Translations under genes and position numbers: made by a program
Assembly: GCA_900553135.1 (NCBI GenBank)
Contig: USCO01000040.1
Span: forward strand, 1 to 16,272
From: an uncultured Eubacteriales bacterium
Lineage (GTDB): Bacteria; Bacillota; Clostridia; Oscillospirales; Oscillospiraceae
Direction of reading: 5' to 3'
Length of the DNA stretch: 16,272 nt
The notes under the pieces: model-generated
The model's database searches: none
What the model saw: the letters and a program-made list of their open reading frames with translations, nothing else
What the model was told of the DNA's origin: nothing
Shown: piece after piece, positions 1-6,665 of the stretch
Position numbering within the stretch: the first letter of the stretch is position 1
Layout: every line of letters begins with the position of its first letter

Positions 1-330
1 GAGTTTTCTTACGAAGAACTCTACGCCCTGCTGGAGGGGCGCAACAAGGAGCGCCCTGAGGGCTCCTACACCACCTATCTCTTTGAAAAGGGCCTGGATA
101 AGATTCTGAAGAAGGTGGGCGAGGAGTGCACCGAGGTCATCATCGCCGCCAAGGACCGGGACCACAAGGAGACGGTGTATGAGATTGCCGACCTGGCCTA
201 CCACGTGATGGTCCTCATGGTGGAGTCTGGCATCACCCTGGACGAGGTGAAGGCGGAGCTGGCCTCCCGCCATGTCATCGACCACAAGGTGAAGCAGGAG
301 AAAATGGCTTCCGACTCCTCCTTTTCTTGA
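1..330 (+). CDS. hisE: Phosphoribosyl-ATP pyrophosphatase (HisE, or the C-terminal part of a HisIE fusion), 5' truncated
   Basis: HisE hydrolyses phosphoribosyl-ATP to phosphoribosyl-AMP and pyrophosphate, the second step of histidine synthesis, in the cytosol. Reading frame 1 is open from the first base, so the start lies outside the window; 109 residues are visible. The text PEGSYTTYLFEKGLDKILKK and the MazG-like metal-binding pattern GEECTEVIIAAK ... YEIADLAYH are typical of the family, whose stand-alone members are about 100 residues. The window therefore holds nearly the whole HisE domain, but whether a HisI domain precedes it cannot be seen. The last roughly 20 residues (after ELASRH) run past the usual family end, and the final codons and the TGA stop lie inside a hairpin repeat. 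The next gene encodes a histidinol-phosphatase-like protein, consistent with the end of a his operon. Confidence 0.93.
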   Translation, partial: EFSYEELYALLEGRNKERPEGSYTTYLFEKGLDKILKKVGEECTEVIIAAKDRDHKETVYEIADLAYHVMVLMVESGITLDEVKAELASRHVIDHKVKQEKMASDSSFS

Positions 331-373
331 AAGAAAAGGAGGCAAAAGAACTTTGTGCGAAACTGCGTTTCGC
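317..373. repeat. Two-hairpin intergenic element overlapping the hisE stop codon
   Basis: Two inverted repeats lie back to back. The first has perfect 12-base arms, CCTCCTTTTCTT at 317-328 and AAGAAAAGGAGG at 331-342, separated only by GA; the hisE TGA (328-330) sits at its centre. The second has 6-base arms, GCGAAA (357-362) and TTTCGC (368-373), around CTGCG. Neither is followed by a T-run, so this is not a standard terminator. The tight A/T-and-GGAGG composition and the way it extends hisE suggest a small dispersed repeat (MITE- or REP-like). That is inference, because only one copy is present here. The rest of the 331-447 spacer holds only the ribosome binding site of the next gene. Confidence 0.6.
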
Positions 374-447
374 TTCTGCCCTTGCCTGGGAGAGCATGCA
401 AGCCCCTAAGGTAAGAGCCCATCACGAACATTAGGAGGAGGTCCACC

Positions 448-1281
448 ATGCTTGGCGATTTTCATACCCACTCCACCCTGGATGACGGCAAAAGCCCTCT
501 GGCGGATATGGCCCGGGCGGCCTGGGAGAAGGGGATAACGTATTTCGGCTTCTCCGGCCACAGCTTTGATGAGAACGGCCAGGACTTCTGTCTCTCCCGG
601 GCCAATGTGCCCGTCTATCTGGAGACGGCCCGGGCCCTCCAGGCGGAGTACCGGGGGCGCATGGAGATCCTGGTGGGGCTGGAGCTGGACTATTTCGGCG
701 AAAAGCCCCAGGGTCTGGACTATGTCATCGGCTCGGTCCACGGCATCCCCCTGGGGAATGAGACCTTCTATGTGGACGAGAGCGCCCAGCGAAGCCGCCG
801 GGCGGTAGAGGAGCACTTTCACGGGGACTGGTACGCCATGACCCGGGCCTACTACGACCTGGTGGCCGACCTGCCCCGAAAGACGGGCTGCGACGTCATC
901 GGCCACTTTGACCTGGTCACCAAGTTCAACGAGCAGGACCCCGCCATCAACGAGGAGGACCCCCGCTATCTGGGCCCCGCCTTGGAGGCCATGGAGCACC
1001 TGGTCAAGCAGGGGGTGCTCTTTGAGATCAACACCGGGGCCATTGCCCGGGGCTACCGCACCCAGCCCTACCCGGCTATGACCCTGCTGCGCCGCCTGCG
1101 GGAATTTGGGGGCGAGATTGTACTGAACTCCGACTCCCACCACACCTCTCACCTGTGCTGCGCCTTTGACCAGGCAATTTCCCTTGCAAAGGAAGCAGGC
1201 TTTACACACACCAATGTACTGACCCTTTCCGGCAGAAAGCCGGTGAGCTGGCGGGAGTTTCAGGGGGAGGAGACCAGATGA
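448..1281 (+). CDS. PHP-family histidinol-phosphatase (HisK/HisJ type)
   Basis: Proteins of this family remove phosphate from L-histidinol phosphate, the penultimate step of histidine synthesis, using a metal cluster in a PHP TIM-barrel fold. The 277-residue length fits. The metal ligands can be read in order: D4-F-H6-T-H8 at the N terminus, GFSGH38S, the glutamate of GLE79LDYF, H98 in GSVHG, H153 in VIGHFD, and D229/H231 in NSDSHH. The ATG has a strong AGGAGG site a few bases upstream. It follows hisE on the same strand and overlaps the next gene by an ATGA junction, so it is probably in the his operon. Some PHP relatives act on other phosphoesters, so the substrate rests on family and context; the metallophosphoesterase assignment itself is firm. 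Confidence 0.88.
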   Translation: MLGDFHTHSTLDDGKSPLADMARAAWEKGITYFGFSGHSFDENGQDFCLSRANVPVYLETARALQAEYRGRMEILVGLELDYFGEKPQGLDYVIGSVHGIPLGNETFYVDESAQRSRRAVEEHFHGDWYAMTRAYYDLVADLPRKTGCDVIGHFDLVTKFNEQDPAINEEDPRYLGPALEAMEHLVKQGVLFEINTGAIARGYRTQPYPAMTLLRRLREFGGEIVLNSDSHHTSHLCCAFDQAISLAKEAGFTHTNVLTLSGRKPVSWREFQGEETR

Positions 1282-1706
1282 AGCTGCAAGGAGCCATTTT
1301 TGATACCCGGGACACGCTGCTGGACGAAACAGGCAGTCCGCTGCCCGGCCTGATGCCCTTTCTCTCCTGGATGAAGATGGAGGGGGTCTGGATGTACGCC
1401 CTGTGCGACGGGAACATGAACGAGACCCGACAGGCCCTGGAACAGGCGGGGCTCTGGAGCTATTTCCGGGGCATTCTGGACGCCAGGGAGCACGGCAAGG
1501 GCATGGCCGACCCCGTGGTCTACGAGCGAACGGTGAAGCGGCTGCGTACCGCCCCCCGGGCCACCCCTGTGTTCACCCGGGACCTGGACGGGGCAAAGGC
1601 TGCAAAGGAATATGGCTTGCCAGTGGTATTCCTGGGCAGCGGGGGAGAGGAGGTCTCCGCCCTGGCCGACCAGGCGATTGACACCTATGAGGAAATGACC
1701 CAATAA
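1278..1706 (+). CDS. Short HAD-fold protein with degenerate catalytic motifs
   Basis: The 142-residue protein follows the linear pattern of the beta-phosphoglucomutase-like HAD branch (FD at the N terminus, a 'pglmpFLsWmk' segment, 'alEqaGLwsYF', and a C-terminal AAKEYGLPVVFLG), but most catalytic positions differ. In motif I, DxDGT is D9-T-R11-D-T13, so the second aspartate is Arg. The motif II Thr/Ser is Cys43, the motif III lysine position is Met76, and the acidic pair of motif IV is T100-R101. No cap domain is inserted between motifs I and II. Phosphatase activity is therefore doubtful, and a binding or regulatory role is possible (inference). The ATG overlaps the stop of the PHP phosphatase gene, implying translational coupling, and a terminator follows the stop directly. 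The HAD-like fold is fairly sure; the function is unknown. Confidence 0.7.
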   Translation: MKLQGAIFDTRDTLLDETGSPLPGLMPFLSWMKMEGVWMYALCDGNMNETRQALEQAGLWSYFRGILDAREHGKGMADPVVYERTVKRLRTAPRATPVFTRDLDGAKAAKEYGLPVVFLGSGGEEVSALADQAIDTYEEMTQ

Positions 1707-1742
1707 AAAAATCCGTGACTGGAATTCCAGTCACGGATTTTT
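1707..1742. terminator. Bidirectional rho-independent terminator between convergent genes
   Basis: A perfect palindrome: A-run, then ATCCGTGACTGG (1711-1722), AATT, CCAGTCACGGAT (1727-1738) and a T-run. With A's on one side and T's on the other, it can end transcription of the his-linked operon from the left and of the minus-strand NifX-like gene from the right. It begins one base after the HAD gene stop codon and ends 11 bases before the stop of the convergent gene. Confidence 0.93.
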
Positions 1743-1752
1743 CTTGGTGGGC

Positions 1753-2160
1753 TTAGTGGTTGCCGGAGCAGCCGTGCTTGTCCTCGCCGCAGCTGTGGTT
1801 GCCGCAGTCGTGGCCGTGGTCGTGCTCATGGTGGCTGCACTGGGCGTCTGGGTCAAAATCCAGGGACCCGGCCAGCAGGGCCTCCACCTGGGCGTCGGCC
1901 TGGCCGGACACGCCGGGATAGAGCCGGATGCCCGCCTGGGCCAGAGCGGTGCGGGCGCCGCCGCCGATGCCGCCGCAGATGAGGGCGTCCACCTGGTGGG
2001 CCTGGAGGAAGCCCGCCAGGGCCCCGTGGCCGCTGCCCACGGCGCTGACCACCTGGGAGGAGAGGATCTTGCCGCCCTCCACCTGGTAAAGCTTAAACTG
2101 CTCGCAGTGGCCAAAATGCTGGAACACCTGGCCATTTTCATAGGTAACTGCAATAATCAT
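1753..2160 (-). CDS. NifX/NifB-like (dinitrogenase iron-molybdenum cofactor type) domain protein with His/Cys-rich tail
   Basis: Residues 1 to about 105 match the small ribonuclease-H-like domain shared by NifX, NafY and the C terminus of NifB (COG1433 type). They open MIIAVTYENGQVFQHFGHCE and contain a glycine-rich loop, ALICGGIGGGARTAL. Such stand-alone proteins in anaerobes are thought to bind iron-sulfur or metal cofactors; no nitrogenase genes are nearby, so a nitrogen-fixation role is not implied. The last 29 residues carry 8 His and 4 Cys (for example HHEHDHGHDCGNHSCGE), a likely metal-binding tail. I chose the ATG at 2160 because GAGGTG lies 8 bases before it. The in-frame GTG at 2169 overlaps that ribosome binding site and would lie almost at the predicted transcription start. 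It is monocistronic. Confidence 0.85.
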   Translation of the reverse strand: MIIAVTYENGQVFQHFGHCEQFKLYQVEGGKILSSQVVSAVGSGHGALAGFLQAHQVDALICGGIGGGARTALAQAGIRLYPGVSGQADAQVEALLAGSLDFDPDAQCSHHEHDHGHDCGNHSCGEDKHGCSGNH

Positions 2161-2178
2161 GTTCAACACCTCAAGGGT

Positions 2179-2206
2179 ATTGTACTCCCAAATGGAAAAA
2201 AAGCAA
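2179..2206 (-). promoter_or_regulatory. Sigma-A-type promoter for the NifX-like gene
   Basis: On the minus strand, a -35 TTGCTT (plus-strand 2201-2206), a 16-base spacer and a -10 TACAAT (2179-2184). Transcription should begin around 2172, giving a leader of only about a dozen bases that holds little more than the GAGGTG ribosome binding site. Confidence 0.65.
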
Positions 2207-2245
2207 GGGAAGGACCAAATTTCCCGGGACGGAGGAGAACCTTTG

Positions 2246-2254
2246 TGCTATAAT
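2246..2254 (+). promoter_or_regulatory. Extended -10 promoter for the DUF4317 gene
   Basis: TGCTATAAT, a consensus TATAAT (2249-2254) with the TGn extension. No good -35 box is visible 16-18 bases upstream, so the extended -10 probably compensates. It lies about 50 bases before the DUF4317 start codon and is divergent from the NifX-like gene promoter. Confidence 0.6.
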
Positions 2255-2304
2255 GAGTTTCGCTGAACATTTGGGCCTGTCCCAGGAAAGAAAGGAACCC
2301 AACC

Positions 2305-3441
2305 ATGAACGAAAAAGAAGTTGCCGAGCTGCGCCGCCGGTTCCGCCAGGATAAGAGCGGAATCTCCCACGTGCGCGGATGTTATGTGAATCAGAACAAG
2401 GAGATCGTCTCCCAGTTTGACCAGTCTCTGGGGGTGATGACCCAGGAGGAGAACGAGAAGATCCTGGCCCTGCTGAAAAAGACCCTGTCGGGAGGACTGG
2501 GCAAAAACCTGCTGGACATCACCTTTGCCACCCAGCAGGTGGTGAGCGGGGCGGAGCACAAGCTGCTCATGGCCCTGCGGGACTCCCGCCTGGAGGATGA
2601 GGAGGCGGTGCAGGCCTTCTTCCAGAAAGTCATTGCCTCCGTGACCATGGAGGGCAATTATATGGTCCTCCTGGTCCACGACGCCTACGATGTGCCCTTC
2701 AAGGGCAAGGACGGGGAGAAGATGGAGGACGCCTCGGAGGAGGTGTTCTCCTACATCCTGTGCAGCATCTGCCCTGTGAAGCAGACCAAGCCCGCTCTGA
2801 GCTACTACGTCCAGGAGAACCAGTTCCACAACCTGTCTCCCGACTGGGTGGTGGCGCCCCCCGAGCTGGGCTTCCTGTTCCCCGCCTTTGACGATCGCAG
2901 CACCAACCTCTATAACGCCCTGTACTACAACAAGAACGCGGAGGATGTCCACGAGGACTTTATTGCCGCCGTCTTTGCCACCCAGCCCCCCATGCCCGCC
3001 GCCCTGCAGAAGGAGACCTTCCGGGAGGTCCTCACCCAGGCCCTGGAGGAGGAGTGCAGCTACGACGTGGTCCAGGCGGTCCACGACCAGTTGTGCGGCC
3101 TCATGGAGGAGCACAAGGAGAATCACGTGGAGGAGCCCCTGGTGGTGGGCAAGACCGAGGTGCGCCAGGCCCTGGCGGCCAACGGAGTCACCCAGGAGCG
3201 CATGGACGCCTTTTCCCGGGAGTACGACCAGGCCTTCGGTACCGATGCCCAGCTCACGCCCCGGAACCTGGTGGACCCCAAGCAGGTGGAGCTGAAAACC
3301 GCCGACGTGACCATCAAGGTCAGCCCCGACCGGGGAGACCTGGTCCAGACCCGTATCATCAACGGGGTGAAGTACATCATGATCCGCGTGGAGGAGGGCG
3401 TCGAGCTCAACGGCGTCCCCGTTCAGATCCAGGGAGAATAA
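2305..3441 (+). CDS. DUF4317 family protein of unknown function
   Basis: A 378-residue soluble protein beginning MNEKEVAELRRRFRQDKSGI, followed by a GCYVNQNKEIVSQF stretch. This opening (basic RRRF helix, then 'G-C-Y-V') is what I recognise as DUF4317, a family found mainly in Clostridia. No signal peptide, membrane helix or known catalytic motif is visible. The middle holds a segment around GEKMEDASEEVFSYILCSICPVK, which may be a metal or redox site because of its paired cysteines (speculative). The C-terminal roughly 70 residues, rich in beta-prone text such as VTIKVSPDRGDLVQTRIING, look like a separate small domain. The ATG is preceded by AAAGGA at about 8 bases. It is a single-gene unit with its own extended -10 promoter and a strong terminator. 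The family call is confident; nothing is claimed about its job. Confidence 0.85.
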   Translation: MNEKEVAELRRRFRQDKSGISHVRGCYVNQNKEIVSQFDQSLGVMTQEENEKILALLKKTLSGGLGKNLLDITFATQQVVSGAEHKLLMALRDSRLEDEEAVQAFFQKVIASVTMEGNYMVLLVHDAYDVPFKGKDGEKMEDASEEVFSYILCSICPVKQTKPALSYYVQENQFHNLSPDWVVAPPELGFLFPAFDDRSTNLYNALYYNKNAEDVHEDFIAAVFATQPPMPAALQKETFREVLTQALEEECSYDVVQAVHDQLCGLMEEHKENHVEEPLVVGKTEVRQALAANGVTQERMDAFSREYDQAFGTDAQLTPRNLVDPKQVELKTADVTIKVSPDRGDLVQTRIINGVKYIMIRVEEGVELNGVPVQIQGE

Positions 3442-3445
3442 AAAA

Positions 3446-3476
3446 GCAGGCGCTTTTCAAAGCGCCTGCTTTTTTT
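3446..3476. terminator. Bidirectional terminator between the DUF4317 gene and rimM
   Basis: Arms GCAGGCGCTTT (3446-3456) and AAAGCGCCTGC (3459-3469) with a two-base TC centre, A's on the left (3441-3445) and T's on the right (3470-3476). It serves both convergent genes. The rimM stop codon lies inside the T-run. Confidence 0.93.
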
Positions 3477-3969
3477 ACATGCCCTCGATGAGGGCAACGG
3501 TCATATATCCTTCGTCTACGTTGACCTCTTTCACGAACTGGTCCACGGCGGGAATCATGATCTCCCGCTCGCCGCCCCGGACAACGTACACGTTGTTGGC
3601 GGGGAGGGTAAGCACGTCGGCGATCTTTCCCAGTACCTTGCCCTGGGTGTCCCGCACCTCCATGTTCATGAGGTCAGCCAAAAAGAAGCTGCCCTCGGGG
3701 AGGTTGGCATCCTTGCGGTCGATGTACAGCACCGCGTTGCGCATGGCCAGGGCGCCGTTTACGTCGGTGACCCCTTCCAGCTTGAGGATGACCATGTTCT
3801 TGTGGACCCGGGCCCGCTCCACGCGGATGGGCCAGTGGGCCTTGTCAACATAGAGAGTTTTAAACTGGCACAGGAAGTCGGGGGAGTCGGCCCAGGGCTG
3901 GACCCGGACCTCGCCCATGAGACCATGGACATTGGTGACCTTTCCCACTTCCAGGTATTGCTCTTTCAT
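3475..3969 (-). CDS. rimM: Ribosome maturation factor RimM
   Basis: RimM binds ribosomal protein S19 and helps fold the head of the 30S subunit during assembly, in the cytosol. The 164-residue length fits the family. The N-terminal RimM domain opens with the signature YLEVGKVTNVHGLMGEVRVQ, and the C-terminal PRC-barrel-like domain holds LPEGSFFLADLMNMEV, then DVLTLPANNVYVVRGGEREIMIPAVDQFV. A GGAGG site lies about 10 bases before the ATG. It is last in the ylxM-ffh-rpsP-khpA-rimM unit. In many Firmicutes trmD and rplS follow rimM, but here a terminator and a convergent gene follow directly. A hairpin with a T-run lies just upstream, between khpA and rimM, and may reduce its expression. Confidence 0.96.
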   Translation of the reverse strand: MKEQYLEVGKVTNVHGLMGEVRVQPWADSPDFLCQFKTLYVDKAHWPIRVERARVHKNMVILKLEGVTDVNGALAMRNAVLYIDRKDANLPEGSFFLADLMNMEVRDTQGKVLGKIADVLTLPANNVYVVRGGEREIMIPAVDQFVKEVNVDEGYMTVALIEGM

Positions 3970-3990
3970 GGCAGACGCCTCCTTGGAATA

Positions 3991-4021
3991 AAAACACTGG
4001 CGCAGGAAAATCCTGCGCCAG
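3991..4021 (-). terminator. Intra-operon terminator-like hairpin between khpA and rimM
   Basis: Read on the minus strand, CTGGCGCAGGA, TTT, TCCTGCGCCAG (plus-strand arms 3997-4007 and 4011-4021) is followed by TGTTTTTATT. This is the form of an intrinsic terminator in the direction of the operon. Only 27 bases separate its stem from the rimM start, so there is no room for a separate rimM promoter. The likely role is partial termination or fixing a 3' end, leaving rimM on read-through transcripts (inference). Confidence 0.7.
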
Positions 4022-4041
4022 AGAGTTGAAAGGCCGCAGCC

Positions 4042-4272
4042 TTAATCGACGATCTCAACCGAGACCCGGGTACCGGAGCGCTGGGCCACGGAGCGGATCA
4101 AGGTACGGATCTCCTTGGCGATTCGGCCCTGGCGGCCGATCACCTTGCCGGTGTCTTCCGGAGCCACACGCAGTTCCAGAATGGTCTCACCGTCACCGTC
4201 GATCTCCGTGACAGATACCTGATCGGGATGGTCCACCAGATTCCGGGCCACATAGGTCAGAAGCTCTTTCAT
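4042..4272 (-). CDS. khpA: KH-domain RNA-binding protein KhpA
   Basis: A 76-residue single KH domain (formerly YlqC). The RNA-binding GxxG loop is seen in DTGKVIGRQGRIAKEIRTLI, followed by the closing strand TRVSVEIVD. KhpA in other Firmicutes pairs with KhpB/Jag and binds many transcripts, affecting cell division and elongation; I take this from family knowledge. The length and position directly after rpsP are the usual ones. The ATG has a GGAGGT site at about 8 bases, and the gap to rpsP is 18 bases, so the two are co-transcribed. Its downstream side carries a terminator-like hairpin before rimM. Confidence 0.95.
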   Translation of the reverse strand: MKELLTYVARNLVDHPDQVSVTEIDGDGETILELRVAPEDTGKVIGRQGRIAKEIRTLIRSVAQRSGTRVSVEIVD

Positions 4273-4290
4273 GATGCAAGACCTCCAGCC

Positions 4291-4530
4291 TTAGAGTGCG
4301 CCGGCTTTTTTCAGCAGATCCCGAACGGTCTCAGTGGGCTGAGCGCCGGTCTTGATCCAAGCCTGAGCGCGATCCACGTCCACCTTCAGCTCAGCGGGGT
4401 TGACAACGGGGTTGTAAGTGCCGATCTCCTCGATGAAACGGCCGTCACGGGGATAGCGGGAGTCAGCCACCACGATGCGATAGAAGGGAGCCTTCTTGGC
4501 GCCCATGCGGCGCAGTCTGATCTTAACCAT
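4291..4530 (-). CDS. rpsP: 30S ribosomal protein S16
   Basis: S16 is an assembly protein of the 30S body. The 79-residue protein opens MVKIRLRRMGAKKAPFYRIV and continues with the family-typical ADSRYPRDGRFIEEIGTYNP, ending with an ETVRDLLKKAG helix. A strong GGAGGT site lies 8-9 bases before the ATG. It follows ffh after a 74-base gap that holds a weak hairpin (arms AGCGTG and CACGCT at 4570-4584) but no clear promoter, so it probably shares the ylxM-ffh transcript. Confidence 0.97.
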   Translation of the reverse strand: MVKIRLRRMGAKKAPFYRIVVADSRYPRDGRFIEEIGTYNPVVNPAELKVDVDRAQAWIKTGAQPTETVRDLLKKAGAL

Positions 4531-4604
4531 TTATATTCACCTCCAAAGAAATTGTTTGTTAATATGGAAAGCGTGTACCACGCTCTGCCAACAGGGAAGG
4601 GGAG

Positions 4605-5984
<1,380 letters not shown>

Positions 5985-5987
5985 GGG

Positions 5988-6353
5988 TCACTCCTTCTCC
6001 AGCTGCCGGGCCGTGTCCAGGATCTTCCGGGCCAGGGCCTCCAGCTGGGGGTCGTCGTAGCGGGCGGAGCGGCCCAGAATGTCAGTGGCGGCCTGCTCGA
6101 TCTCTTCCAGCTGCTTGTGCATGGCGTGGAAGCGCTTGATGAGCCCGGTCTTGTCCTCCAGGTCGGAGAGGATAGCCTCCGCCCGGACGATGACGTCCCG
6201 CACACCCTGACGGGTGATGCCGTTGTTTTCGGCGATCTCGGCCAGAGAGAGGTCCTCGTTATAATAAAGGTCGTAAAACTCCTTCTGCCGGGAGGTGAGC
6301 ACGTCGCCGTAGAAATCGTACAGCAGCGCCATGCGGTAGGCCTGGCTTTTCAT
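5988..6353 (-). CDS. ylxM: YlxM family putative DNA-binding protein, SRP-associated
   Basis: A 121-residue helical protein resembling sigma-70 region 4. A helix-turn-helix is visible around residues 35-62 (SLAEIAENNGITRQGVRDVI). The opening, with LLYDFYGDVLTSRQKEFYDLYY, is the typical YlxM start. In Firmicutes ylxM precedes ffh, and its product has been linked to SRP function; whether it binds DNA or the SRP is not settled by sequence. It is the first gene of the minus-strand operon, has a GGAGG site before the ATG, and lies about 60 bases downstream of a near-consensus promoter. The C-terminal half is charged and probably coiled-coil (LIKRFHAMHKQLEEIEQAA). Confidence 0.94.
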   Translation of the reverse strand: MKSQAYRMALLYDFYGDVLTSRQKEFYDLYYNEDLSLAEIAENNGITRQGVRDVIVRAEAILSDLEDKTGLIKRFHAMHKQLEEIEQAATDILGRSARYDDPQLEALARKILDTARQLEKE

Positions 6354-6410
6354 GGGAAGGACCTCCTCTCGAACTTTGTAACTGTAAAGCTCAAAAACTT
6401 TACAAACGGA

Positions 6411-6439
6411 ATCATACCATATTCCCCCTCGTTTGTCAA
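6411..6439 (-). promoter_or_regulatory. Near-consensus promoter of the ylxM-ffh-rpsP-khpA-rimM operon
   Basis: On the minus strand, a perfect -35 TTGACA (plus-strand 6434-6439), a 17-base spacer and a -10 TATGAT (6411-6416) preceded by TGG. The leader to the ylxM start is about 50 bases and contains a weak hairpin (GTAAAG/CTTTAC arms at 6384-6403). This is the strongest promoter in the window, as expected for ffh and rpsP. Confidence 0.9.
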
Positions 6440-6528
6440 TCTGAAATTTCTCCTCTTTCCAGGTACTGCTTTGGTATAATCCCCCAAAAAGCGGGGATGC
6501 TGGAGCCGGGTATGTTCACGGAAAGTTT

Positions 6529-6557
6529 TTGCTTTTCCGGGGAAAGCGTGGTATGAT
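6529..6557 (+). promoter_or_regulatory. Promoter of the M16 peptidase-lgt-folD operon
   Basis: A -35 TTGCTT (6529-6534), a 17-base spacer and a -10 TATGAT (6552-6557) with the TGG extension. Predicted transcription start is near 6564, giving a leader of about 100 bases. A second extended -10, TTGGTATAAT (-10 at 6475-6480), lies upstream without a clear -35 and could be an alternative start. Together with the minus-strand promoter at 6411-6439, these fill the 312-base divergent intergenic region 6354-6665. Confidence 0.75.
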
Positions 6558-6576
6558 ATTGCCTGCTGAAGGGAAA

Positions 6577-6648
6577 GCGGGCGAAAATTGCCCATCCCGC
6601 CCGGTTCATCCGGGGAATTTGCAACACAAACCGGGGGAGAGCCCCCGG
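6577..6648 (+). other. Structured 5' leader ending in a GC-only hairpin before the first peptidase gene
   Basis: CCGGGGG (6631-6637), AGAG, CCCCCGG (6642-6648) forms a 7-pair, all-GC stem with a four-base loop, ending 17 bases before the ATG at 6666 and abutting the AAAGGA ribosome binding site. Upstream, two mutually exclusive pairings are possible: GGGC (6579-6582) with GCCC (6590-6593), or GCGGG (6577-6581) with CCCGC (6596-6600). There is also a short CCGG/CCGG stem at 6601-6613. No T-run follows, so this is not an intrinsic terminator, and I do not recognise a known riboswitch class. Confidence 0.5.
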
Positions 6649-6665
6649 AAGAAAGGAAACATTCC

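Noticed and set aside
406..1209. 267-codon minus-strand frame opposite the PHP phosphatase gene
   Set aside because: The plus-strand gene has all metal-ligand motifs; the antisense text is a GC-driven shadow.
1753..2160. Nitrogen-fixation function for the NifX-like gene
   Set aside because: The domain is widespread in non-fixing anaerobes and no nif structural or assembly genes are in the window.
2187..2275. 8-base inverted repeat CCCAAATG ... CATTTGGG flanking the divergent NifX-like and DUF4317 promoters
   Set aside because: The arms are about 70 bases apart and short; one such match is plausible by chance, so I do not call an operator.
4570..4584. Hairpin AGCGTG-TAC-CACGCT between ffh and rpsP
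   Set aside because: Only six pairs with no following T-run; could be part of an S16 leader but there is not enough to call a regulatory element.
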